From assembly GCA_049317725.1 (NCBI GenBank), contig JBMOHS010000016.1:1-36063 (forward strand): a stretch of 36,063 nt of DNA. Direction: 5' to 3'. The stretch comes from CAIOZW01 sp049317725. GTDB lineage: Bacteria; Acidobacteriota; Blastocatellia; RBC074. The notes under the pieces are model-generated. The model made no database searches. It saw only the letters and a program-made list of their open reading frames with translations, and was not told where the DNA came from. Shown here piece after piece: positions 25,293-33,713 of this stretch. Position numbers and translations under genes: made by a program. Position 1 is the first letter of the stretch, and every line of letters begins with the position of its first letter.

Positions 25293-26069
25293 ATGAGGCG
25301 AGGGCGATGGATGGTCATTTGGGGGCTGGTATGGTTGGGAGTGGGGTGTGAAGGGAGGGTGGAGCGTCTCCGTGGAGTGGGACAGGCGGTGGTTGTGGTG
25401 ACGGATGATTGGAATGGGATGTCGGGACGGATGGGGAGGTACGAGCGGGAGTGAGGAGGGTGGCGACGGATTGGGCGGGAAGTTCCGGTGGTGGTCGGGC
25501 GGGCAGGGCTGGGATGGGCCGGGGAGACGATCCGGGCTGGCTGGGGCGGGGGAGTGGGGCCCGTCAAGCAGGAAGGGGATGGTCGCTCGCCGGCAGGGCT
25601 CTTCCGTTTGGGGACTGCGTTTGGGGAGGAATCGGCGAGAGGCGAGCACCGTTGGCGAATTCCCTTTTGGGGAGTGACGGCGAGCCTGGTCTGCGTCGAT
25701 GACCCGCGCTCGAGCCGGTACAATCGACTGGTTGACGCATCGAGGCTGGGGAACGAGCCGCTCGACTGGAGTTCGGCGGAGCTGATGCGCCGGGAGGATG
25801 AGCAGTACCAGCTGGGAATCGTCGTCGAGCAGAACCACAGGGCGGTCCGGCCCCGGGAAGGGTCGTGCATCTTCCTCCATCTCTGGGAAGGGCCCAATCG
25901 GGGAACGATCGGGTGCACGGCGATGGATCGCGAGTCCCTTCTGGAGCTGCTTGACTGGTTGGATGGGGCGAGGGCACCGCACCTCTTGCAACTGCCCAGA
26001 TCGGAATTGAAACGGTTGCAGCGAAGTGGTCAGCTTCCTCCGCTGCTCGGGACAGGCGCGGGGCAGTGA
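25293..26069 (+). pseudogene. Exported L,D-transpeptidase (YkuD/ErfK type), broken by in-frame TGA
   Basis: One continuous frame encodes an L,D-transpeptidase, the enzyme type that makes 3-3 peptidoglycan crosslinks, but codon 54 (25452-25454) is TGA. Upstream: strong AGGAGG six bases before ATG 25293, then an N-terminal signal (MRRGRWMVIWGLVWLGVGC, lipobox-like but imperfect, Cys 19) and QAVVVVTDDWNGMSGRMGRYERE. Downstream in the same frame: WRRIGREVPVVVGRAGLGW, KQEGDGRSPAG, DDPRSSRYN, and the active-site block with His 196 (GSCIFLHLW) and Cys 208 (GTIGCTAM). The two halves join as one family member with no shift. A single base change (for example CGA to TGA) explains it. Other genes here end in TGA, so the code is not reassigned. 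Sequencing error or recoding cannot be excluded. Confidence 0.8.
25488..26069 (+). CDS. Surviving C-terminal L,D-transpeptidase open frame
   Basis: This is the longest open piece of the interrupted gene above: 193 codons from a GTG, with the catalytic His 131 and Cys 143 in fragment numbering. It has no signal peptide and no ribosome site before the GTG. A product made from it would be cytoplasmic and probably non-functional. It is listed because a gene caller would report it separately; the interrupted gene is the better model. Confidence 0.5.
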   Translation: MVVGRAGLGWAGETIRAGWGGGVGPVKQEGDGRSPAGLFRLGTAFGEESARGEHRWRIPFWGVTASLVCVDDPRSSRYNRLVDASRLGNEPLDWSSAELMRREDEQYQLGIVVEQNHRAVRPREGSCIFLHLWEGPNRGTIGCTAMDRESLLELLDWLDGARAPHLLQLPRSELKRLQRSGQLPPLLGTGAGQ

Positions 26070-26097
26070 GGAGCGATGGGGACTGTCGAGGGCCTGA

Positions 26098-26126
26098 TTG
26101 CCTTTTGGAATTCTGTGTCCTACACT
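26098..26126 (+). promoter_or_regulatory. Candidate promoter of the second DUF1549/DUF1501 operon
   Basis: TTGCCT (26098-26103), a 17-base spacer and TACACT (26121-26126) match the sigma70 consensus at 4 of 6 each. The site is about 165 bases upstream of the ATG at 26291, in the gap after the transpeptidase stop. It is a moderate match. Confidence 0.35.
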
Positions 26127-26290
26127 TCGGGACGCTTCCCTCCGGTTGAGCCGGCCAGCGAGGGGGCGACCTTATTCCTATTTTTTCGTGGGATCATCGG
26201 GACGGATGCTGAGTATGGCGGAACCCTGGGAGGGCGATTTTCCTCTTGGGGGGGGCGGTGTGAGGCAGGACTTGGTCTGAAGGAGAGAGG

Positions 26291-29200
26291 ATGAGAAGAA
26301 TCCAGCTATCGATCGTTGTCGGCCTGATCGGGTGGGGACTTGTGGCCTGGGGCGGGAGCAGAATGGGCCAAGGGGTCCAAGCGAGCCAAGCCGAGGCCAA
26401 GGTCCGCTTCAATCGCGACATCCGCCCGATCCTCTCGGATCGGTGCTTCTCCTGTCACGGGCCGGACGAGAAGAACCGCAAGGCCGGGCTTCGCCTCGAT
26501 ACATTCGAAGGGGCGACGAAGCTCCGCGGCGGCTATCGGGTGATCGCGCCGGGGCGACCCGACGAGAGTGAACTGCTCCGGCGAGTCACCTCTCACGAGG
26601 CGGCGGAGGTGATGCCGCCCCCGGCCGCGAAGCGCTCCCCGATCACCGCGGCCGAGGCCGACCTGCTCCGCCGTTGGATTGCCCAGGGAGCGGGCTACGA
26701 GGGCCACTGGGCTTTTCAGCCGCTCTCCCGATCCATTCCTCCATCAGTTCGTCAGGCAGGCTGGGGGCGAAACGAGATCGACTCCTTTGTCCTCTCGCGA
26801 CTGGAAGCGGAGGGGATCGCACCATCGCCACAGGCGGACGCGGCGACCCTGATCCGACGGCTCTCGCTCGATCTGACCGGGCTGCTGCCCAGTCCGGAGG
26901 AGGTGTCCCGATTCGTCGCGGCTTTCGACGGCGGCACGGTCGCGGAGCAGGAGCGATACTATCGCGAGTTGGTCGATCGGCTGCTCGCCTCCCCCCATTA
27001 CGGGGAACGGTGGGGCCGTCACTGGCTTGACCAGGCGCGGTATGCCGATACCCACGGCTATACGATCGACGGCGAGCGGGAGATGTGGCCGTATCGCGAT
27101 TGGGTCATCCAGGCGATCAACGACGACAAGCCGTTCGATCGCTTCACCATTGAGCAGCTTGCCGGGGACCTCCTGCCCGTCCCGCCGGATCCACGCGCGG
27201 CCAAGGCCCAGTTGATCGCAACGGGATTCCATCGCAACACCGTCATCAATCAGGAAGGGGGCGTCGATCCGGAGCAGGCGCGGGTCGAGCAGGTCATGGA
27301 CCGGGTCAACACGACCGGTGCGGTCTGGCTCGGCCTGACCGTGGGGTGTGCCCAGTGCCATACGCACAAGTACGATCCGATCTCGCATCGGGAGTACTAC
27401 CAGATGTACGCCTTCTTCAACTCCACCATCGACTACAACAACCTTGGCCCGACGGTCTTTGTCGAGCCTGGCGAGGTCCTGCGCGCACCCCGATCGGCAT
27501 CCGTCCCGCCGCCTCCTGCGGAATGGAGCCGGGCAGAGTGGGAGCAGAAGGAGCGGGAGCGACTGGAGAAGAGCCCGGCCGTGCAGGCACCGCCGGGGCC
27601 AGTCGAGTGGACCCCCTTCAAGGCGTTTCGTGTCCAGACGGAGGCCCACGCGAAGATCGAGGCACGGCAGGACGGCAGCTACTTCGTGCCTGCCAACGGA
27701 TCGATCCACGACGCCTATCTGCTGCTGGGAAGGCTCGAACGTCCCGAGCTGCCTGCGGTCCGCTTGCGCCTCGAGCCCGACGAGCAGCTGCCCAACCAGG
27801 GGCCAGGGCTGGGGGAGGGCGGCGCTTTTCTGTTGAGCGAGGTCTACATCGAATCGGAAGGTGGGGCTCACCGTTTCCTCGACGCCTTTGCCGTTGATGA
27901 GGACCCTGCCTGGCCGGCACGGGCCGCGACGGACAACGACCGCCGCACTGCCTGGACGACACCGCTCGAGGATCGGTCCCGGGCGCCGAAGGAGATCGTC
28001 TTTGTCTCTGGGCCCGGAAAGAAGTTCAGCAGCCGGCAGGTCGAGTTCGTGCTGCGCCACGACACGCAGCCCAATCAGGGGGTTGGCCGTTTCCGCATCG
28101 AGATCGCGTCGAGAGTGCCACACGACGCGCGGGGCGCCACACTTCTCACCGCCCTGCGGCTCCCCGCGGCGGAGCGGACCCAGGCGCAACGGGAGCTGAT
28201 CGAGGCGGCCTATGCTTCCGCGCTGGCGGTGCGACAGAAGCAGGATCCGCGCCGGGTCATGGCGATGGTCATGCGAGAGGTGGCCTCTCCCCGCCAGTCG
28301 CACGTGCTTCTCCGCGGAGATTTCACGCGTCCGGATCGCGAGGGGGGGCTGCTTCAGCCAGCCGTTCCCGGGGCGATTGCGCCGGCCCTGCCCCCCGCGG
28401 AACGACCGCGGAACCGGCTCGATTTGGCGCGCTGGATGGTCGATCCCGCCAATCCGCTGACGCCGCGTGTGACCGTCAATCGGGTCTGGATGCGCTACTT
28501 CGGTCGCGGGCTGGTCGAGACGGAGGAGGACTTCGGGACCCAGGGCTCTCCGCCGACCCATCCAGAGCTGCTCGATTGGCTGGCTGGAGAGTGGATCCGC
28601 CAGGGCTGGAGCCCCAAGGCGCTCCACCGCTTGATCGTCACCAGCATGACCTACCGCCAATCTTCGCGCGCGCGCCCGGACTTGGCCGAGAAGGACCCTC
28701 GCAATCTGCTCCTCGCCCGCCAGGAACGGCTGCGGGTCGAGGCCGAGATCGTCCGTGACCTCGCCCTCAGCGCGAGTGGCCTTCTCCATCCGGCACTCGG
28801 CGGACCGAGTGTGCGTCCGCCCCAGCCCGACGGGGTCTATGCCTTTACCCAGGTCAACAAGCGCTGGATGGCGGCGACTGATGGCGATCGCTTCCGTCGC
28901 GCCCTCTACACCTTCTTTGTGCGCAGCGCACCCTATCCCCTCTTCACGACCTTTGACGCGCCCGATTTCCAGACGGTCTGTACCCGGCGTCCGCGTTCCA
29001 ACACGCCCCTGCAGTCCTTGACACTGGCCAACGATGCCAGCCTGCTCGAGTTGGCCGACGGCTTGGTCGCCCGTCTCGGCCGGGAGGTCCCGGGCTCGTT
29101 TGCCGAGCAGCTCGACCGACGCCTCGATCGGGCCTTTCTCCTCTGTTTCAGCCGACTGCCGACTGATCCCGAACGGGCGGCCCTGCGCGGCTTCGTCGAT

Positions 29201-29356
29201 CGCGAGTTGACCCGCTTTCCCGAACCTCCCCCCGACTCGTCGACGGGGAATCGGCCGCTGCTGACCAAGAGTGGGCTCACCCGTTCCCAGTCGTTGGCGA
29301 TGGCAGGGGCGATCCGCGTCCTCTTCAACACCGACTCCTTCATCACGCGGGAGTAG
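26291..29356 (+). CDS. PSCyt1-DUF1549-DUF1553 protein (copy 2)
   Basis: A 1021-residue exported protein of the same architecture as copy 1 but without the LamG domain. After an N-terminal hydrophobic signal (about 6-22) comes CFSCH (C52-H56) of PSCyt1, then DUF1549 with CAQCHTHKYDP, then DUF1553. In the middle (about 430-610) is an insertion rich in beta pattern and acidic/aromatic residues (AKIEARQDGSYFVPANG, AFLLSEVYIES) that may be a different binding module. AAGGAGAGAGG sits directly before the ATG at 26291. The DUF1501 gene follows 27 bases downstream with a GTG start. Role as for copy 1: a periplasmic heme protein of uncertain substrate. Confidence 0.92.
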   Translation: MRRIQLSIVVGLIGWGLVAWGGSRMGQGVQASQAEAKVRFNRDIRPILSDRCFSCHGPDEKNRKAGLRLDTFEGATKLRGGYRVIAPGRPDESELLRRVTSHEAAEVMPPPAAKRSPITAAEADLLRRWIAQGAGYEGHWAFQPLSRSIPPSVRQAGWGRNEIDSFVLSRLEAEGIAPSPQADAATLIRRLSLDLTGLLPSPEEVSRFVAAFDGGTVAEQERYYRELVDRLLASPHYGERWGRHWLDQARYADTHGYTIDGEREMWPYRDWVIQAINDDKPFDRFTIEQLAGDLLPVPPDPRAAKAQLIATGFHRNTVINQEGGVDPEQARVEQVMDRVNTTGAVWLGLTVGCAQCHTHKYDPISHREYYQMYAFFNSTIDYNNLGPTVFVEPGEVLRAPRSASVPPPPAEWSRAEWEQKERERLEKSPAVQAPPGPVEWTPFKAFRVQTEAHAKIEARQDGSYFVPANGSIHDAYLLLGRLERPELPAVRLRLEPDEQLPNQGPGLGEGGAFLLSEVYIESEGGAHRFLDAFAVDEDPAWPARAATDNDRRTAWTTPLEDRSRAPKEIVFVSGPGKKFSSRQVEFVLRHDTQPNQGVGRFRIEIASRVPHDARGATLLTALRLPAAERTQAQRELIEAAYASALAVRQKQDPRRVMAMVMREVASPRQSHVLLRGDFTRPDREGGLLQPAVPGAIAPALPPAERPRNRLDLARWMVDPANPLTPRVTVNRVWMRYFGRGLVETEEDFGTQGSPPTHPELLDWLAGEWIRQGWSPKALHRLIVTSMTYRQSSRARPDLAEKDPRNLLLARQERLRVEAEIVRDLALSASGLLHPALGGPSVRPPQPDGVYAFTQVNKRWMAATDGDRFRRALYTFFVRSAPYPLFTTFDAPDFQTVCTRRPRSNTPLQSLTLANDASLLELADGLVARLGREVPGSFAEQLDRRLDRAFLLCFSRLPTDPERAALRGFVDRELTRFPEPPPDSSTGNRPLLTKSGLTRSQSLAMAGAIRVLFNTDSFITRE

Positions 29357-29383
29357 CGAACAGAATCAGCGAGAGGAGAACAG

Positions 29384-30865
29384 GTGAAAGAGCAGCAAAC
29401 CGAACCGACGGAAGACCTCCGGGACGAGACTCGACGCTATTTTCTGGAGCAGTGCGGCATTGGGCTGGGGGCGATCGCCCTGCAGACCCTGCTGCGGGGC
29501 GAAGTCCAGGCCGGGCAGACAGGGGAAGGCGGTGGTCCGTACCGGCTCGCAATCGACCCGACCCGGCCAATGGCTTCACGTCGTCCTCCTTCCAAGGCGC
29601 GTGCCAAGCGGGTCATCTATCTCTTCATGGCCGGGGCACCCTCGCAACTCGAGCTCTTTTCCGATAAGCCGAAGCTGCGCGAGCTGACTGGACAGCCTCC
29701 TCCTCCCAGTCTGATGCAGGGACGCCGCTTTGCCTTTCTCAAGGGGAACGAGCGTTTGATGGGGACCAAGCGACAGTTTGCGCGCTACGGCGGTTCCGGC
29801 ATGACGTTGAGCGAGCTCCTTCCCCACCATCGCCGCATTGTCGACGAGGTCTGCTGGCTCCGTGGCGTGCGGACCGACGTCTTTAATCACGGACCCGCCA
29901 AGCTCTTCATGAACACCGGCTTTCAGGTTCCAGGCCGGCCCGCCTTTGGCGCCTGGGTCACCTACGGCCTTGGCAGCGACAACGCAGATCTGCCCGGCTT
30001 TGTCGTCCTGCAGAGCGGCCGACGTGGGCCGCGGGGTGGGTCGACCCTCTGGAGCAGCGGATTCCTGCCGACCTCCTTCCAGGGAGTCCCGTTTCGGAGC
30101 CAGGGGGATCCCATCCTCAACCTGCGCAGCCCAGAGGGGCGTGACCGGCAGGCGGAGCGTGACTTCTACGATACTGTCGGGACGCTCAACCGGGCCCGCC
30201 TGGCGGCGACGGGCGATCCAGAGATCCTCACGCGCCTCAATGCTTACGAAATGGCCTACCGCATGCAGACCAGCGCGCCGGAGTTGATGGACCTCGGGCA
30301 GGAGAGCCAAGCGACCCTCGACCTCTACGGCGTCACCCCGGGGCAGCCCGGGTTTGCCGCCAATGCACTGCTCGCCCGGCGCCTCATCGAGCGGGGAGTC
30401 CGCTTCGTGCAGCTCTACCATACCGACTGGGATCACCACGGGGAGCGCGGCAACAACCTCGACGGTGATCTTGAGGCCCGTTGTCGCGAGGTTGATCAAG
30501 CCTCGGCGGCGCTCGTCCTCGATCTCAAGCAGCGCGGGCTGCTCGACGACACGATCGTCATCTGGGGAGGGGAGTTCGGGCGAACCCCGCTCGGAGAGGT
30601 TCGCGAGACTACCGGGCGGGACCACCACGTCGACGGCTTTACGATCTGGGTAGCGGGCGGCGGTTTCAAGGCGGGCCATCTTCACGGGGAGACGGATGAG
30701 TTGGGCTTCGGCGTCGTCAGCGGGGGTGTCCACGTCCACGACCTCCACGCGACGCTCCTCCATCAGCTCGGCTTTGATCACGAGCGGCTGAGCTACCGCT
30801 TCCAGGGGCGTGATTTCCGCCTCACCGACGTCCACGGCAAAGTTCAGCACCAGCTCCTCGCCTGA
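29384..30865 (+). CDS. DUF1501 domain protein with TAT-type signal (copy 2)
   Basis: A 493-residue DUF1501 protein starting at a GTG (29384), with AGGAG five bases upstream; no better ATG is near. The twin-arginine motif TRRYFLEQCGIGLGAIAL (RR at 17-18) suggests TAT export. Family marks: VIYLFMAGAPSQLELFSDKP, GEFGRT at 396-401, GRDHH, and RDFRLTDVHGK at the end. It has the same order with its DUF1549/DUF1553 partner as copy 1, but the two copies are on opposite strands and are clearly divergent, so they are not a recent duplication. The gene at 30898 follows by 32 bases. Confidence 0.92.
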   Translation: MKEQQTEPTEDLRDETRRYFLEQCGIGLGAIALQTLLRGEVQAGQTGEGGGPYRLAIDPTRPMASRRPPSKARAKRVIYLFMAGAPSQLELFSDKPKLRELTGQPPPPSLMQGRRFAFLKGNERLMGTKRQFARYGGSGMTLSELLPHHRRIVDEVCWLRGVRTDVFNHGPAKLFMNTGFQVPGRPAFGAWVTYGLGSDNADLPGFVVLQSGRRGPRGGSTLWSSGFLPTSFQGVPFRSQGDPILNLRSPEGRDRQAERDFYDTVGTLNRARLAATGDPEILTRLNAYEMAYRMQTSAPELMDLGQESQATLDLYGVTPGQPGFAANALLARRLIERGVRFVQLYHTDWDHHGERGNNLDGDLEARCREVDQASAALVLDLKQRGLLDDTIVIWGGEFGRTPLGEVRETTGRDHHVDGFTIWVAGGGFKAGHLHGETDELGFGVVSGGVHVHDLHATLLHQLGFDHERLSYRFQGRDFRLTDVHGKVQHQLLA

Positions 30866-30897
30866 CGAGTGCGCCTGGATCCAGAGAGAGTCAAGCG

Positions 30898-31230
30898 ATG
30901 CGCCAGCGCCGTTGTCACTTGCAGGGCCTGACCCGCGTCGAGCGGTTGACCGCCTTGACGCGGCTCGAAGAGGCGATCGGCCGGGCCGACGGGTGGCTCC
31001 TCGACTTCCACCTCTTCTCGAACCTTGCCGCGGCGTTTCACCTCGAGGTTCCTTCTCGCCGCTTTCCTCAGTTGCTGATCGCGCTTGAAGAGGCCGGGTT
31101 CACCCTCGATCCACCCAAGGCAGGACCAAGCCCAGGAGAGGAGCCGGGGGATCTCGCCGTGACGCTCCAGATCACCTTTCTTCACGACGAACCGGACCTG
31201 CGCCGTGAGATCCCCGCCATTCCTGGTTGA
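30898..31230 (+). CDS. Small protein in the DUF1501 operon, unknown
   Basis: A 110-residue soluble protein that I cannot assign to a family. It has a central pattern LLDFHLFSNLAAAFHLEVPS (about 34-53) and ends in a distinctive LQITFLHDEPDLRREIPAIPG motif. It starts 32 bases after the DUF1501 stop, with GAGAGAG seven bases before the ATG, so it is the likely third gene of the operon. The ending (ITF-H--PDLR--P--PG) looks conserved, but this is recollection rather than a search. No signal peptide or membrane segment. Confidence 0.65.
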   Translation: MRQRRCHLQGLTRVERLTALTRLEEAIGRADGWLLDFHLFSNLAAAFHLEVPSRRFPQLLIALEEAGFTLDPPKAGPSPGEEPGDLAVTLQITFLHDEPDLRREIPAIPG

Positions 31231-31287
31231 TCCCCCTTTTCGTTTTGGCCCCTCGTCTTGGCGACGAAGGATGGTTCCAAGATTTGG

Positions 31288-31373
31288 CTCACACGAAGAC
31301 ACAAAGGCACGAAGTCTTTGGCTGGTCGTTGACAGGCTCCAGATCTTTGCGTGCCTTCCTGCCTTCGTGTGAG
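31288..31373. repeat. Long imperfect inverted repeat between convergent genes
   Basis: CTCACACGAAG (31288-31298) pairs exactly with CTTCGTGTGAG (31363-31373), and inside it AAGGCACG (31304-31311) pairs with CGTGCCTT (31350-31357). This 86-base element sits between the small gene at 30898 and PEP carboxykinase, which converge. Similar CACGAAG-CACAAAG sequences occur in many environmental bacterial genomes, from memory. It may be a bidirectional terminator or a REP/MITE-like relic. Confidence 0.65.
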
Positions 31374-31417
31374 ATCCTCCCGTCATGAATCGCTCTCCCC
31401 CGGTGTCTGGATCGCCT

Positions 31418-33292
31418 CTACAGCCGGCAGATGAGCAGCTCCCGTTCGTAGATCATCTCTGGGGGAAGGCGATCGTGCAGTTCGATGAAGAGCTCTTCGT
31501 GCCCGAGGACCTCCTCCCGCCACGCCGACCGGTCGAACGATTGGAGCTGCTCGAACTTCTCCCGGGGAAAGTCGAGGCCATTCCACTCGATCTCGTCATA
31601 CCCCGGCATCCATCCGATCGGGGTCTCCCGTCCGACGGCTCGCCCGTGGACGCGGTCGACGATCCACTTCAGGACCCGCATGTTTTCACTGAAGCCGGGC
31701 CAGATGAAGTTCCCCTCGGCATCCTTGCGAAACCAGTTGACGTGGAAGATCCGCGGGGTCACGCTGAGGTTCCGCTGCATCCGGATCCAGTGGCGGAAAT
31801 AGTCTCCCATGTGATACCCGCAGAAGGGGAGCATCGCCATCGGGTCGCGCCGTACTTTCCCGACCGTGTTCCCCGCGGCCGCCGCCGTCATCTCGGAGCC
31901 GATCGTTGCGCCGGTGTAGACGCCCGTGCTCCAGTTGAAGGCTTGGTAGACGAGCGGGATCGTTCTCGCCCGTCGTCCCCCAAAGAGGATTCCGCTGATC
32001 GGCACACCTTCCGGATTCTCCCAATCGGGGTCGATCGTCGGACATTGGCTCGCTGGAGCGGTGAAGCGGGCATTCGGATGGGCGGCTTTCGCCCCGGTCT
32101 GCCGCGCGATCTCCGGCGTCCAGCGGTTGCCCTGCCAGTCAAGACACTCCGCCGGGGGCTCGTCGGTCATCCCTTCCCACCAGACGCCTCCCTCCGGCGT
32201 CAAGGCAACGTTGGTGAAGATCGTGTTGCGGGAGAGCGCCGCCATCGCGTTCGGATTGGTCTTGGCCGAGGTACCCGGGGCCACCCCGAAGAAGCCCGCC
32301 TCTGGGTTGATCGCCCGCAGTCGCCCGTGCTTGTCCGGCTTGATCCAGGCAATATCGTCTCCAACAGTCCAGACCTTCCACCCCTCAAATCCTTGCGGCG
32401 GAATCAACATCGCGAAGTTGGTCTTGCCACAAGCACTCGGGAAGGCTGCCGTCAAATAGGTCTTCTCCCCTTGCGGACTCTCCACGCCGAGGATCAGCAT
32501 GTGCTCGGCCATCCAGCCTTCATCCCGCGCAATATTCGACGCAATCCGCAGGGCAAAGCATTTTTTACCAAGCAAGGCGTTCCCTCCGTATCCCGAACCG
32601 TAGGACCAGATCTCGCGCGTTTCCGGAAAATGGACAATGTACTTCTCCTGTTGGCACGGCCAGGGCACATCGGCCTGACCGGGGGCCAGTGGCACCCCGA
32701 CGCTGTGCATGCAGGGGACGACCCGCTTCTCGTCGCGATCGATCAGCTCGAAGACAGCCTTGCCGATCCGCGCCATGATCCGCATGTTGACGACGACATA
32801 GGGGGAGTCGGTCAACTGCACGCCGATCTGCGAGAGCGGCGAGCCGACCGGACCCATGCTGAACGGCAGGACATACATCGTTCGCCCGCGCATGACCCCA
32901 CTGAAGAGGCTCTTCAACTTGCGCCGCATCTGGTAGGGATCCTCCCAATTGTTGGTCGGCCCCGCGGCTTCCTTCGACAGCGAACAGATGTAGGTCCGAT
33001 CCTCGACCCGGGCGACATCGCTCGGATCCGAGCGGCTGTAATAACACCCTGGCCACAAATCTTCGTTCAGCTTGATGAAGGTCCCATTCCGGACCAGCAG
33101 TTGACACAGGTCTTCGTACTCCTCTTCGGATCCGTCGACCCAGTGGATCGCCGCCGGTTGTGTCAACTTGGCCATCTTCTCCACCCAGCGCAGCAGGTGG
33201 GTGTTGGTGCTCAGCGGCTGCCCAGTATTGCGCGATTGCTTGGTTGGCGTGGCAGGATCTCCTCCCTCCACTCCGCTCATTCCTCTCTCCAT
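31418..33292 (-). CDS. pckG: Phosphoenolpyruvate carboxykinase (GTP)
   Basis: A 624-residue GTP-dependent PEP carboxykinase, which converts oxaloacetate and GTP to PEP, CO2 and GDP in gluconeogenesis. The kinase-1 loop FPSACGKTN is at about 284-292, and the family regions GSGYGGNALLGKKCFALR (about 232-249) and the C-terminal substrate regions (NWSTGVYTGATIGSE, GNFIWPGFSENMRVLKWI) are intact. Length is normal. Two near starts are possible; the ATG at 33292 has AAGGAG eight bases upstream and is used, with a second ATG at 33280. It faces away from rfbF, so the 421-base gap must hold both promoters. Confidence 0.97.
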   Translation of the reverse strand: MERGMSGVEGGDPATPTKQSRNTGQPLSTNTHLLRWVEKMAKLTQPAAIHWVDGSEEEYEDLCQLLVRNGTFIKLNEDLWPGCYYSRSDPSDVARVEDRTYICSLSKEAAGPTNNWEDPYQMRRKLKSLFSGVMRGRTMYVLPFSMGPVGSPLSQIGVQLTDSPYVVVNMRIMARIGKAVFELIDRDEKRVVPCMHSVGVPLAPGQADVPWPCQQEKYIVHFPETREIWSYGSGYGGNALLGKKCFALRIASNIARDEGWMAEHMLILGVESPQGEKTYLTAAFPSACGKTNFAMLIPPQGFEGWKVWTVGDDIAWIKPDKHGRLRAINPEAGFFGVAPGTSAKTNPNAMAALSRNTIFTNVALTPEGGVWWEGMTDEPPAECLDWQGNRWTPEIARQTGAKAAHPNARFTAPASQCPTIDPDWENPEGVPISGILFGGRRARTIPLVYQAFNWSTGVYTGATIGSEMTAAAAGNTVGKVRRDPMAMLPFCGYHMGDYFRHWIRMQRNLSVTPRIFHVNWFRKDAEGNFIWPGFSENMRVLKWIVDRVHGRAVGRETPIGWMPGYDEIEWNGLDFPREKFEQLQSFDRSAWREEVLGHEELFIELHDRLPPEMIYERELLICRL

Positions 33293-33713
33293 GCCTCACT
33301 CTCCTTCCGATGCTGGTTCCTTCTGGATCCTTTCGATCCAGGTCATTCTTCATTGCCCTTTCTGGCATTACAGGGGCTATCGTACCGACCCTTCCCCCCG
33401 AACTTCAAGACACGTCGACCTTTGATACCGAATTGGCTGGCCACTTGGTTTTTCCAGACGACCAAGCATCCGGCGAGGTCAAACGTCCCTCCTGGCCCAT
33501 CTTGACAAGTGGCTGGGGCGATTCGTAGATTGAACGGGTCTTGAAAAAGGGAGGTCGTTCTCCTTACCACGCACGATGCCTTGTTGCCTGCCGTATTATT
33601 TGATGCGTACTGTTGCCACCTCCCTTTTGGGTCGGTGATGGGCATATCGGGATAGACGGTTGTTTCAGAGAGTATCCTGGCCGACACTCTTCTCCAGAAG
33701 GGATCAGATCGAG
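33293..33713. other. Divergent intergenic region between pckG and rfbF
   Basis: A 421-base gap between pckG (leftward) and rfbF (rightward). Short open frames here are shadows or have no ribosome site. It contains a plus-strand promoter candidate (33502-33531) and the ribosome sites of the two genes; I see no leader RNA family, repeat or small gene. Confidence 0.5.
33502..33531 (+). promoter_or_regulatory. Candidate promoter of rfbF-rfbG
   Basis: TTGACA (33502-33507) is a perfect -35, with TAGATT (33526-33531) after an 18-base spacer as a 4-of-6 -10. It lies about 180 bases upstream of the rfbF start at 33714. Confidence 0.4.

Noticed and set aside
25452..25454. Selenocysteine at the in-frame TGA
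   Set aside because: I see no clear stem-loop just after the TGA, and recalled homologues do not have Cys there. Not formally excluded.
25224..25991. Extension of the perR open frame to 404 codons
   Set aside because: The extra N-terminal part is antisense to the transpeptidase, is Pro/Ser/His-rich and lacks any family match; PerR proteins start near 25223.
26076..26294. 72-codon plus-strand frame before the second DUF1549 gene
   Set aside because: It overlaps the next gene's start, has no good ribosome site and no recognisable features; a promoter candidate lies inside it.
26744..28789. 681-codon minus-strand frame opposite DUF1549/DUF1553 copy 2
   Set aside because: Antisense shadow; the plus strand carries clear heme motifs.
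31385..33505. 706-codon plus-strand frame opposite PEP carboxykinase
   Set aside because: Antisense shadow; the minus strand is an unambiguous PckG.
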